From NCBI GenBank assembly GCA_943323705.2, contig CALPIT020000169.1:1-5554 (forward strand): DNA of 5,554 nucleotides, in the 5' to 3' direction. Position 1 is the stretch's first letter. Each line of letters starts with the position of its first letter. The DNA is from Streptomyces griseus. Lineage in GTDB: Bacteria > Bacteroidota > Bacteroidia > Chitinophagales > Chitinophagaceae. The notes under the pieces were generated by a model that was not told where the DNA came from, made no database searches, and was given only the letters and a program-made list of their open reading frames with translations. Below are positions 1-5,452 of the stretch, in pieces. The position numbers were made by a program, and so were the translations under genes.

Positions 1-1
1 A

Positions 2-364
2 AACGAAATGGATGCCGCCTCTTTTTTAAAAATGCTCAGCAATGCGTTTGGTCAAAAATGTATAAAACATACAAGTTTCACCGGAAAGGCAGTAAAAAAA
101 GTTGCCATTTGTGGTGGTGCCGGAAGCTTTTTGACCCAGGCGGCAATAACAGCAGGCGCTGATATTTATGTCACTTCTGATGTGAAATACCATGAATTTT
201 TTGATGCTGACGGAAAGATCATTTTGGCAGATATTGGCCATTTTGAAAGTGAGCAATACACAATTGACCTGATATATGATATTTTAAGGCAAAATTTCCC
301 TACCTTTGCCGTCCTTAAAACTAAGGTCAATTCCAATCCTGTTCATTATTTTGTAAATCAATAA
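2..364 (+). CDS. Nif3-like dinuclear metal-binding protein, C-terminal part (5' end outside window)
   Basis: This is the C-terminal part of a Nif3/YbgI/YqfO-family protein. The reading frame is open to the left edge, so the ATG at position 8 is probably an internal methionine and the gene starts upstream. Visible family features, in order, are the glycine-rich CGGAGS segment (about 116-133), GADIYVTSDVKYHEF (about 157-201), and ADIGHFESE (about 229-255). In the last, the His and the Glu four residues later match the C-terminal metal ligands known in E. coli YbgI. The N-terminal His/Asp ligands are outside the window. The family forms hexameric rings with two metal ions per site; its reaction is not firmly established, though hydrolase activity is often proposed. 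The gene ends with tandem stops TAATAA, and the zinc-ribbon gene follows after 59 bp with no terminator, which suggests co-transcription. Whether the CutA-like insert of longer homologues is present cannot be seen. Confidence 0.9.
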   Translation, partial: NEMDAASFLKMLSNAFGQKCIKHTSFTGKAVKKVAICGGAGSFLTQAAITAGADIYVTSDVKYHEFFDADGKIILADIGHFESEQYTIDLIYDILRQNFPTFAVLKTKVNSNPVHYFVNQ

Positions 365-423
365 TAACAACGTAAAAAGCAAAGATTGGATGTTGCATTC
401 TTACAGAAAAAACAAATCATAAT

Positions 424-1179
424 ATGGCTGCAGTAAAAGAATTCTCAGTAGAAGAAAAATTGTCTTCACTAGTTCGCTTACAAAAAATAGATAGTAAGTT
501 GGATGAGATTCAAATTTTAAAAGGCGAATTGCCTATTGAAGTAAAAGATCTTGAAGATGAAATCGAAGGTCTTCATGCACGTCAAACACGCATTGAAGAA
601 GAAATCAACGGTATTCAAGAATTTATCGAACAGAAAAAAGAAGGCATCAAAGAAGCATTGGCTTTGATTGCCAAATATGAAAAACAAAGCGAGAATGTAA
701 AAAACAATCGCGAGTTTGAAGCTATCAACAAAGAAATTGAAATGCAACAGCTCGAAGAAAAGCTTTGCGAAAAACATATTAAAGATGCTACTGAAGAAAT
801 TGCAGATAAAGCACGTCAATTAGATTTGGCTAAGAAAGCGGTTGCAACAAAAGAAACCAATCTTTCCGGTAAAAAAGGTGAGTTGGAGAAAATTATCAAC
901 GAAACAGAAAAAGAAGAAACACATTATAACAAAGTTGCTGCTGAAGCAAGAAGTCATGCTGATGCACGTTTGTTGGCTAGTTATGATCGTATTCGCAATA
1001 ACTATCACAATGGATTGGCTGTAGTTCCTGTTGAAAGAGACAGTTGCGGTGGCTGTTTCCACGCTATTCCTCCACAAAAGCAAAGTGAAATCAAATTGCG
1101 CAAAAAAATCATGGTTTGCGAAAACTGTGGTAGAATACTAGCTGATGCTGATTTGAATGATGCCGTTGAAGTGAAATAA
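424..1179 (+). CDS. Coiled-coil protein with C4-type zinc ribbon (zf-RING_7 / CT398-like family)
   Basis: The 251-residue protein has a long charged helical region, about residues 10-195, rich in Glu and Lys and very likely an antiparallel coiled coil. A compact C-terminal zinc ribbon follows. Its four cysteines form two pairs, CGGC (C208, C211) and CENC (C232, C235), followed by GRIL. The segment VKNNREFEAINKEIE at about 92-106 is a conserved signature of this family, which includes chlamydial CT398/CdsZ. No signal peptide or membrane segment is visible, so it is probably cytoplasmic. The molecular role is not established in most bacteria; nucleic-acid or protein-scaffold binding is only a guess from the fold. 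ATG 424 is the natural start because it begins the conserved N-terminal region and lies 59 bp after the Nif3-like gene. The gene ends in TAATAA and is followed by a clear terminator, so it is probably the last gene of that transcript. Confidence 0.9.
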   Translation: MAAVKEFSVEEKLSSLVRLQKIDSKLDEIQILKGELPIEVKDLEDEIEGLHARQTRIEEEINGIQEFIEQKKEGIKEALALIAKYEKQSENVKNNREFEAINKEIEMQQLEEKLCEKHIKDATEEIADKARQLDLAKKAVATKETNLSGKKGELEKIINETEKEETHYNKVAAEARSHADARLLASYDRIRNNYHNGLAVVPVERDSCGGCFHAIPPQKQSEIKLRKKIMVCENCGRILADADLNDAVEVK

Positions 1180-1202
1180 TAAAATAGATTGATAATATTT
1201 AC

Positions 1203-1230
1203 AAAGCTATCTTTTAAGGTAGCTTTTTTT
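1203..1230 (+). terminator. Intrinsic terminator after the zinc-ribbon gene
   Basis: AAAGCTATCT at 1203-1212 pairs with GGTAGCTTT and its preceding A at 1217-1226, giving a 10-bp stem with one G-T pair and a four-base loop. The 3' arm runs into seven consecutive T residues (1224-1230) and then a further T-rich stretch. It lies 23 bp after the stop codon and should end the nif3-like/zinc-ribbon transcript. Confidence 0.85.
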
Positions 1231-1274
1231 ATTTTCATTCTGCTTATTTAGGTTATCAAGTATCAAGAATCTAG

Positions 1275-1310
1275 TATCCAGCCTATCCAGCCTATCCAGC
1301 CTATCCAGCT
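1275..1310 (+). repeat. Four tandem nonamers TATCCAGCC
   Basis: Nonamers start at 1275, 1284, 1293 and 1302; the last ends in CT instead of CC. Two TATCAAG heptamers precede it at 1254-1267, and a fifth isolated TATCCAGCC lies at 1367-1375. The heptamer core TATCCAG recurs in the gap after recN. The array directly abuts hairpin unit A. The reading frame is not conserved and no protein is implied. Confidence 0.9.
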
Positions 1311-1364
1311 TTATCCAATTTATCAATCTTAGCAACGTCCCTTACAGGAGACATTGCTAAGAAG
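1309..1364 (+). repeat. Intergenic hairpin repeat unit, copy A (upstream of recN)
   Basis: This 56-bp unit starts with CTTTATCCA and ends with TTGCTAAGAAG. Its 3' 33 bp (1332-1364) match copy B (3216-3248) at all but one position. The core folds as AGCAA/TTGCT at 1331-1335 and 1353-1357, then a C-A mismatch, then GTC/GAC, with CTTACAG in the loop region. It is preceded by TATCCAG repeats and followed by CC and another TATCCAGCC. It resembles REP-type intergenic palindromes, but no associated transposase is in the window. Confidence 0.85.
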
Positions 1365-1509
1365 CCTATCCAGCCTCCTGCCTCCCCACTATCTCCTCCT
1401 AATAAAAATTCGTGAATTCGTGGTTATACTCACCCAAGAAAAATACTTACATTTTCAGAGGATTTTCCGGCGGCTCACAAATTAGTTTTCTGTAAATTGC
1501 CTTCTTAAA
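1365..1509. other. Remainder of the zinc-ribbon/recN gap, no gene found
   Basis: This stretch holds one TATCCAGCC (1367-1375), a pyrimidine-rich tract at about 1374-1400 and the 17-bp repeat at 1407-1423. The last 85 bp before recN are ordinary AT-rich sequence. A recN promoter is expected here because a terminator lies upstream. TACATTTT at 1448-1455 matches seven of the eight positions in the Bacteroidota -7 pattern, counting the two free ones, but lacks a TTTG at the right distance, so no promoter is called. No open frame of note was found. Confidence 0.6.
1407..1423 (+). repeat. 17-bp dispersed repeat AATTCGTGAATTCGTGG, copy 1
   Basis: The sequence AATTCGTGAATTCGTGG is itself two overlapping AATTCGTG units. 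An exact reverse complement lies at 5467-5483, after lolD. On the minus strand both copies run into T-rich sequence, here AATTTTTATT. Confidence 0.85.
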
Positions 1510-3165
1510 ATGATTTCAAAACTTCACATACAGAACTACGCCATCATCAACGAACTGGACATTCAATTTGAATCCGGTTTGAATATCATCACTGGTGAAA
1601 CAGGAGCCGGTAAAAGTATTCTGATGGGCGCTTTAAATCTCATTTTGGGGCAAAGAGCTGATAGTAGTGTACTTCAAGACACACAAAAAAAATGTGTAAT
1701 AGAAGGGTCATTTAAATTGCACGAAACCGAATCGCTGAAATTATTTTTTTTAGAAAATGATCTTGATTATGAAAATGAAATTGTAATCAGAAGAGAAATT
1801 AACGCCAATGGCAAATCAAGAAGTTTCATCAATGATACGCCTGTAAATCTTTCTCAAGTAAAACAACTTGGCATTCATTTAGTGGACTTACACCAGCAGT
1901 TTGATACTTTGGAAATTAATTCTGAGAATTTTCAAAGAGAAGTATTGGATGCGCTTGCAGATAATAAATCTCATCTCGCAAAGCTTAAACAGCAATTTGA
2001 AAACTACACAACTGTAAAACATCAATTGCTAGAATTAAAAGCAGCTCAAGAAACAGCCAATAAAGAACTGGATTATAATAAATTTCTTTTCACCGAACTT
2101 GAAGAATTGGCACTCAAAGAAAATGAATTGGAATTGATAGATGCAGAGTTGAAATTATTAAATAACGCGGAAAGCATTAAAATGCAATTGTCTGCAGTTT
2201 ATGGTGTGTTGACTCAAACTGAACAGCCAATTGTCAATCAACTTAAATCGTTGAACAATAAATTAAAAACGCTGAATGATTTCCATCCTGAAATTTCTTT
2301 ATTATCACAAAGATTAAATAGCTCATTAATTGAACTTCAAGATATTGCTGACGAGCTAGAACGCATTGAAGGCAATGTGAAATATGATGGTGAAAGAATC
2401 AATGTCATAAACGACAGGCTTTCTTCAGGGTATAAATTATTGAAGAAACATGGGTTGACCACAACTCAACAATTACTAATGTTGATGCAAAATTTGCAAA
2501 ACAAACTGGATGGTTACGCTGATATATCTTCATCAATAACAAAGTTGGAAATTCTGGAAAAAGAAGTTTATGATGATTGTATAAAAACAGCTTCATTGAT
2601 TTCTAAAAACAGGACGAAGCAAATTGATGGGTTAACAAAAAATGTAAATCAATTGTTGACTCAGGTGGGAATGCCCAATGCAAGAATCAAAGTGCAATTG
2701 TCGCCATCAGCATTAAACGTTTACGGAACAGACACTATCGACTTTTTATTTGACGCCAATAAGAGTAATAAATTCGAGCCGTTAGGAAAAGTAGCCAGTG
2801 GTGGAGAACTAAGTCGTTTGATGCTAAGCATAAAATCTTTGGTGGCAAAAAAGTTGTCATTGCCAACATTGATATTTGATGAAATAGATACGGGGATCAG
2901 TGGTGAAGCTGCTAAACAAGTAGGTATCATCATGAAAGAATTGTCTCAAGCACATCAGTTGATTGCTATTACACATCAGGCTCAAATTGCAGCTAGAGCG
3001 ACAACACATTATTTTGTGTATAAAGAAATTGTGGGAGATAAAATCGCAACAGGTGTAAGGGTGCTAAATCAAGATGAAAGAATTACTGCCATCGCAAAAA
3101 TGTTAAGCGGCGAAAAACCCACAGCAGCTGCTTTAGAAAATGCAAGAGAGATGATGTTGAATTAA
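1510..3165 (+). CDS. recN: DNA repair ATPase RecN
   Basis: RecN is an SMC-like cytoplasmic ATPase that binds DNA at double-strand breaks and assists RecA-dependent recombination repair. The 551 residues have the full family layout. The N-terminal half of the ATPase head carries the Walker A motif GETGAGKS at residues 29-36. A helical coiled-coil region covers roughly 150-390. The C-terminal half of the head has the signature ASGGELSR (429-436), Walker B LIFDEIDTGISG with D457 and E458, and the H-loop histidine H489 in AITHQAQIAA. Length is normal for the family and no motif is missing, so it should be active. The ATG at 1510 gives the usual start MISKLHIQNYAIIN. In many bacteria recN is SOS-regulated, but no recognisable LexA box was seen upstream. 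The gene stands alone, flanked on both sides by copies of the same intergenic repeat, and no terminator was found after it. Confidence 0.97.
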   Translation: MISKLHIQNYAIINELDIQFESGLNIITGETGAGKSILMGALNLILGQRADSSVLQDTQKKCVIEGSFKLHETESLKLFFLENDLDYENEIVIRREINANGKSRSFINDTPVNLSQVKQLGIHLVDLHQQFDTLEINSENFQREVLDALADNKSHLAKLKQQFENYTTVKHQLLELKAAQETANKELDYNKFLFTELEELALKENELELIDAELKLLNNAESIKMQLSAVYGVLTQTEQPIVNQLKSLNNKLKTLNDFHPEISLLSQRLNSSLIELQDIADELERIEGNVKYDGERINVINDRLSSGYKLLKKHGLTTTQQLLMLMQNLQNKLDGYADISSSITKLEILEKEVYDDCIKTASLISKNRTKQIDGLTKNVNQLLTQVGMPNARIKVQLSPSALNVYGTDTIDFLFDANKSNKFEPLGKVASGGELSRLMLSIKSLVAKKLSLPTLIFDEIDTGISGEAAKQVGIIMKELSQAHQLIAITHQAQIAARATTHYFVYKEIVGDKIATGVRVLNQDERITAIAKMLSGEKPTAAALENAREMMLN

Positions 3166-3170
3166 TCTAG

Positions 3171-3191
3171 GATCCAGCATCCAATATCCAT
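3171..3191 (+). repeat. Three degenerate YATCCAG heptamers
   Basis: The units are GATCCAG, CATCCAA and TATCCAT, starting five bases after the recN stop and directly abutting hairpin unit B. They are imperfect versions of the heptamer that is well preserved at 3330-3371. Confidence 0.75.
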
Positions 3192-3248
3192 CTTTATCAA
3201 TATTATCAAACATACGCAACGTCCCTTACAGGAGACATTGCTGAGAAG
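3192..3248 (+). repeat. Intergenic hairpin repeat unit, copy B (downstream of recN)
   Basis: This 57-bp unit begins CTTTATCAA and ends GCTGAGAAG. Its last 33 bp differ from copy A at a single base (CTGAGAAG instead of CTAAGAAG) and from copy C at four bases. The hairpin pairs GCAA/TTGC and GTC/GAC around a C-A mismatch, as in copy A. A two-base linker AC follows, then CATCCAG. Confidence 0.85.
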
Positions 3249-3250
3249 AC

Positions 3251-3271
3251 CATCCAGCATCTTGTATCCAG
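3251..3271 (+). repeat. Three heptamers between hairpin units B and C
   Basis: The units are CATCCAG, CATCTTG and TATCCAG in exact 7-bp register, filling the space between the linker after unit B and the first base of unit C. Confidence 0.75.
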
Positions 3272-3327
3272 CTTTATCCATTTGTCAATCTTACGCAATG
3301 TCCTTTTCTGGAGACATTGCTGAGAAG
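3272..3327 (+). repeat. Intergenic hairpin repeat unit, copy C
   Basis: This 56-bp unit begins CTTTATCCA and ends GCTGAGAAG. Here the hairpin arms are fully complementary: GCAATGTC (3295-3302) pairs with GACATTGC (3313-3320), because the base that gives a C-A mismatch in copies A and B is T in this copy. The loop differs (CTTTTCTGGA). There is no T-run after the stem, so it is not a typical terminator. Confidence 0.85.
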
Positions 3328-3329
3328 AC

Positions 3330-3395
3330 TATCCAGTATCCAGTATCCAGCATCCAGCATCCAGTATCCAGACTATCCAGCCCATCCAGCCCATC
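3330..3395 (+). repeat. YATCCAG tandem array upstream of fabI
   Basis: Six contiguous heptamers run from 3330 to 3371 in the order TATCCAG three times, CATCCAG twice, then TATCCAG. The spacing then changes to 9 bp, with two-base linkers AC, CC and CC separating TATCCAG (3374), CATCCAG (3383) and a partial CATC (3392). The array ends about 70 bp before the fabI start, so the fabI promoter probably lies within 3396-3465, but no convincing TTTG/TAnnTTTG pair was found there. Confidence 0.9.
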
Positions 3396-3465
3396 TTATT
3401 AATTTTCTATTTGCCCAATAACATTTATTTTTACAACTCATTTATTACCAAAGAAAAATAACATT

Positions 3466-4278
3466 ATGGCTAACAATTTATTGAAAGGGAAAAAAGGTAT
3501 CATTTTTGGAGCGCTTGATGAAAAATCAATTGCTTGGATTACGGCAATTAAATGTCATGAAGAAGGAGCACAAATTGTATTGACCAATGCACCTGTTGCC
3601 ATGCGTATGGGTGAAATCAATAAATTGGCTGAAAAAATAAATGCCCCAGTAATTGCTTGTGATGTGAGCAATGGTGATGATGTTGAAAATTTGATTACCA
3701 AATCTATGGAGCATTTTGGTGGTGGTTTTGATTTTATTCTACATTCAATTGGAATGAGCTTGAATGTTCGTAAGGGCAAACACTATACTGAAATCGATTA
3801 TGCACATAATTTAAAAACATTCGAAATTTCTTCGATGAGCTTACATCGTGTATTGGCTTGTTGCATGAAGAAAGACGCAATCAATGATTGGGGTAGTGTG
3901 ATTGCATTGTCTTATATCGCAGCTCAACGTGTATTTCCTGATTATAACGAAATGGCTGATGCTAAATCATTATTGGAAAGTGTAGCGCGTAGTTTTGGTT
4001 ATCACTATGGAGTTAAAAAGCATGTTCGCGTAAATACAATCTCTCAATCTCCAACCAAAACAACGGCTGGTAGTGGCGTGAAAGGATTTGATGGCTTCAT
4101 TAACTATGCAGAAAAAATGAGTCCGTTAGGGAATGCCACGGCAGAAGATTGCGCTAACTATTGTGTGGTTATGTTCAGTGATATGACAAGAATGGTAACC
4201 ATGCAAAATCTTTTCCATGATGGAGGATTTTCATTTACAGGCGTTACCAATGCTGTAATTGAACAAATGGAAAAATAA
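3466..4278 (+). CDS. fabI: Enoyl-[acyl-carrier-protein] reductase (FabI type)
   Basis: FabI reduces the trans-2 double bond of enoyl-ACP with NAD(P)H, the last step of each fatty-acid elongation cycle, in the cytoplasm. The 270 residues form a complete divergent short-chain dehydrogenase. The cofactor loop is GALDEKSIAW (15-24), which is the FabI pattern and not the classical TGxxxGxG. CDV at 65-67 probably contacts the adenine, and HSIG at 93-96 is the conserved strand-4 motif. The catalytic pair is Y160 and K167 in YNEMADAK, spaced Y-x6-K, with the second conserved tyrosine Y150 in SYIAAQRVFPDY. ISQSPTKT (192-199) matches the substrate-loop region. Wording such as FGALDEKSIAW and QSPTKTTAGSGVKGFDG is what Bacteroidota FabI proteins show. 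G96 corresponds to E. coli G93, a known triclosan-resistance position, and is unchanged. The gene ends with TAATAA, appears monocistronic and shares a terminator with the convergent gene. Confidence 0.96.
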   Translation: MANNLLKGKKGIIFGALDEKSIAWITAIKCHEEGAQIVLTNAPVAMRMGEINKLAEKINAPVIACDVSNGDDVENLITKSMEHFGGGFDFILHSIGMSLNVRKGKHYTEIDYAHNLKTFEISSMSLHRVLACCMKKDAINDWGSVIALSYIAAQRVFPDYNEMADAKSLLESVARSFGYHYGVKKHVRVNTISQSPTKTTAGSGVKGFDGFINYAEKMSPLGNATAEDCANYCVVMFSDMTRMVTMQNLFHDGGFSFTGVTNAVIEQMEK

Positions 4279-4311
4279 TAAATCAAGAAATAATCTGAAT
4301 GTATAAAAAAG

Positions 4312-4338
4312 AAAAACGTCTCAATTAGAGACGTTTTT
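4312..4338. terminator. Bidirectional terminator between fabI and the DUF2795 gene
   Basis: AAAAACGTCTC (4312-4322) pairs perfectly with GAGACGTTTTT (4328-4338), an 11-bp stem with a five-base loop AATTA. T residues follow on the plus strand to 4339. On the minus strand the A-rich flank at 4304-4316 becomes a T-run after the stem. It sits 33 bp after the fabI stop and about 35 bp beyond the stop of the convergent gene, so it can serve both. Confidence 0.9.
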
Positions 4339-4372
4339 TATTTAGTAGCATTTTTGAAAAATCAGCATGAAA

Positions 4373-4594
4373 TTAATATTCATCTTCATTAAAGAAGAAA
4401 TCATCCTGACTCGGATAATCAGGCCATATGTCTTCAAGACCTTCATAGATTTCTCCTTCGTCTTCCAGTTCTTGTAAGTTTTCAATTACTTCGATTGGAG
4501 CACCACTACGAATGCTGTAATCAATCAATTCGTCTTTGGTAGCAGGCCAAGGAGCGTCTTCCAAATGTGAGGCTAATTCAAGTGTCCAGAACAT
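4373..4594 (-). CDS. Small acidic DUF2795-type protein
   Basis: The 73-residue protein is highly acidic, with 22 Asp/Glu against two basic residues (K20, R29). From memory it closely resembles a small protein found across Bacteroidota and annotated as DUF2795. Conserved-looking parts are MFWTLELASHLEDAPWPATK at the N terminus, the central SGAPIEVIENLQELEDEGE (30-48), and the C-terminal FFFNEDEY. There is no signal peptide, membrane segment or cysteine, so it is probably cytoplasmic. Its function is unknown; the acidic character and aromatic tail would fit a protein that binds another protein or mimics nucleic acid, but this is speculation. It runs opposite to its neighbours, has its own near-ideal promoter about 23 bp upstream of the start, and ends at a shared terminator, so it is an independent transcription unit with a short leader. 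The absence of frame damage and the strong promoter support a real gene despite its small size. Confidence 0.88.
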   Translation of the reverse strand: MFWTLELASHLEDAPWPATKDELIDYSIRSGAPIEVIENLQELEDEGEIYEGLEDIWPDYPSQDDFFFNEDEY

Positions 4595-4616
4595 CGTATT
4601 AAGGGTTTATTTTCTG

Positions 4617-4647
4617 CAAATGTAATTTTTACTGCGAAATAACCAAA
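4617..4647 (-). promoter_or_regulatory. Bacteroidota-type promoter for the DUF2795 gene
   Basis: Read on the minus strand, TTTG (4647-4644) is followed by exactly 19 bases and then TACATTTG (4624-4617). This matches the known Bacteroidota primary-sigma pattern TTTG at -33 and TAnnTTTG at -7 without a mismatch. Transcription would start near 4612, giving a leader of roughly 15-20 nt before the ATG at 4594. Confidence 0.85.
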
Positions 4648-4663
4648 AGTGTTTTTAGTCATG

Positions 4664-4694
4664 TTTGACAAAAAAATAATTTATTAACATTTTG
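4664..4694 (+). promoter_or_regulatory. Possible lolD promoter (imperfect)
   Basis: TTTG at 4664-4667 is followed by 19 bases and then ACATTTTG (4687-4694), which has the TTTG half of the -7 element but not the leading TA; a TA lies two bases further upstream (4685-4686). The start codon is 25 bp beyond. Position and spacing are right but the match is weak. It would lie back to back with the minus-strand promoter, the two TTTG boxes being 16 bp apart. Confidence 0.4.
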
Positions 4695-4719
4695 AGGGCA
4701 AAATTCCTATTTTTATTCA

Positions 4720-5370
4720 ATGTTAAAGGCAACACAGATTATTAAGCATTACGGCGAACTTCAAGTTTTGAAAGGAGTGGATATTGATATCCATAAAGGA
4801 GAGATTGTGAGCATCATTGGCGCATCCGGTGCAGGGAAAAGCACGCTGCTGCACATTTTGGGCACTTTAGATAAAGCAGATTCAGGAGAAATTATGTTGA
4901 ATGGTGAGCGGGTAGACAAGCTCTCCGGGAAAAATTTAGCAGCATTCCGAAATAAAAATATTGGCTTTATTTTTCAGTTTCATCACTTACTTCCCGAATT
5001 TACGGCTGTGGAAAATGTTTGTATCCCGGGATGGATTGGTGGAAAAAATAAATCTGCTACAGAAAAAAGAGCCAAAGAATTGTTGGAAAAACTTGGGCTT
5101 AGTCATAGATTAAACAACAAGCCCGGGCAATTATCTGGCGGAGAACAACAAAGAGTGGCTGTTGCAAGGGCTTTAATCAATAACCCTTCCATTATCATGG
5201 CAGACGAACCAACAGGAAATTTGGATTCTGCAAATGCCAATGAAATGCACCAATTATTTATCAATCTTCGGAATGAATTTCAACAAACTTTTTTAATTGT
5301 AACCCATAACGAAGAACTCGCTAGAATGAGTGATAGAATTTTGCAGATGAAGGATGGGAGGATGGTTTGA
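4720..5370 (+). CDS. lolD: LolD-type ABC transporter ATP-binding protein
   Basis: LolD is the ATPase of the LolCDE complex, which extracts outer-membrane lipoproteins from the inner membrane and passes them to LolA. The 216 residues are a complete, single ATP-binding domain of the LolD/MacB/FtsE group. The motifs are Walker A GASGAGKST (34-42), Q-loop Q86, signature LSGGE (138-142), Walker B IIMADEP with catalytic E163, D-loop GNLDS (166-170) and switch histidine H196 in VTHNEE. The stretch FQFHHLLPEFTAVENV (85-100) is strongly LolD-like and is the main reason for preferring LolD over a macrolide or generic exporter. No lolC/lolE permease gene lies next to it: the next 184 bp are non-coding. 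In Bacteroidota the ATPase is often encoded apart from its membrane partner, so this is not alarming, but it leaves the partner unproven. ATG 4720 gives the normal N terminus. No clear ribosome-binding site is seen. Confidence 0.88.
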   Translation: MLKATQIIKHYGELQVLKGVDIDIHKGEIVSIIGASGAGKSTLLHILGTLDKADSGEIMLNGERVDKLSGKNLAAFRNKNIGFIFQFHHLLPEFTAVENVCIPGWIGGKNKSATEKRAKELLEKLGLSHRLNNKPGQLSGGEQQRVAVARALINNPSIIMADEPTGNLDSANANEMHQLFINLRNEFQQTFLIVTHNEELARMSDRILQMKDGRMV

Positions 5371-5384
5371 AACTGCTAATTTAA

Positions 5385-5401
5385 ATGTTCCATAGGAACA
5401 T
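5385..5401. repeat. Small palindromic hairpin 1 after lolD
   Basis: ATGTTCC (5385-5391) pairs with GGAACAT (5395-5401) around the three-base loop ATA, a perfect 7-bp stem 14 bp after the lolD stop. Its core GTTCCATAGGAAC differs at one base from hairpin 2. No T-run follows, so termination here is unlikely. Confidence 0.8.
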
Positions 5402-5436
5402 CTTGTCATTAGCCCGAAATGATGATTATTATGGTT

Positions 5437-5451
5437 CGTTCCGTAGGAACG
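5437..5451. repeat. Small palindromic hairpin 2 after lolD
   Basis: CGTTCC (5437-5442) pairs with GGAACG (5446-5451) around GTA. The 13-bp core GTTCCGTAGGAAC matches hairpin 1 except for one loop base. The two hairpins are separated by 35 bp. Confidence 0.8.
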
Positions 5452-5452
5452 T

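Noticed and set aside
8..10. ATG at position 8 as the true start of the Nif3-like gene
   Set aside because: The frame is open upstream to the window edge and the encoded part lacks the N-terminal metal-binding half of the family.
842..1024. Overlapping plus-strand frame inside the zinc-ribbon gene
   Set aside because: Low-complexity Lys-rich translation in a different frame of a well-supported gene, with no initiation signal.
517..1083. Long minus-strand open frames opposite the zinc-ribbon gene
   Set aside because: Phe/Cys-rich translations are the expected antisense of a Lys/Glu-rich coiled coil; no family resemblance, and the plus-strand gene is convincing.
1448..1490. recN promoter candidates TACATTTT (1448) and TAGTTTTC (1483)
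   Set aside because: Each is close to TAnnTTTG but neither has TTTG about 19 bp upstream; such partial matches are common in AT-rich DNA.
3330..3395. Possible CRISPR array
   Set aside because: Units are 7-9 bp and contiguous, with no unique spacers of 25-40 bp and no cas genes nearby.
3400..3439. fabI promoter candidates TAATTTTC (3400) and TTTG (3410) with TACAACTC (3432)
   Set aside because: The first has no upstream TTTG and the second has a poor -7 element and 18-bp spacing; neither is convincing.
3526..3779. Two minus-strand open frames inside fabI
   Set aside because: Both lie fully within a gene with intact catalytic motifs and resemble no known family.
5385..5401. Hairpin 1 as the lolD terminator
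   Set aside because: No T-run follows the stem; the structure at 5453-5493 fits better.
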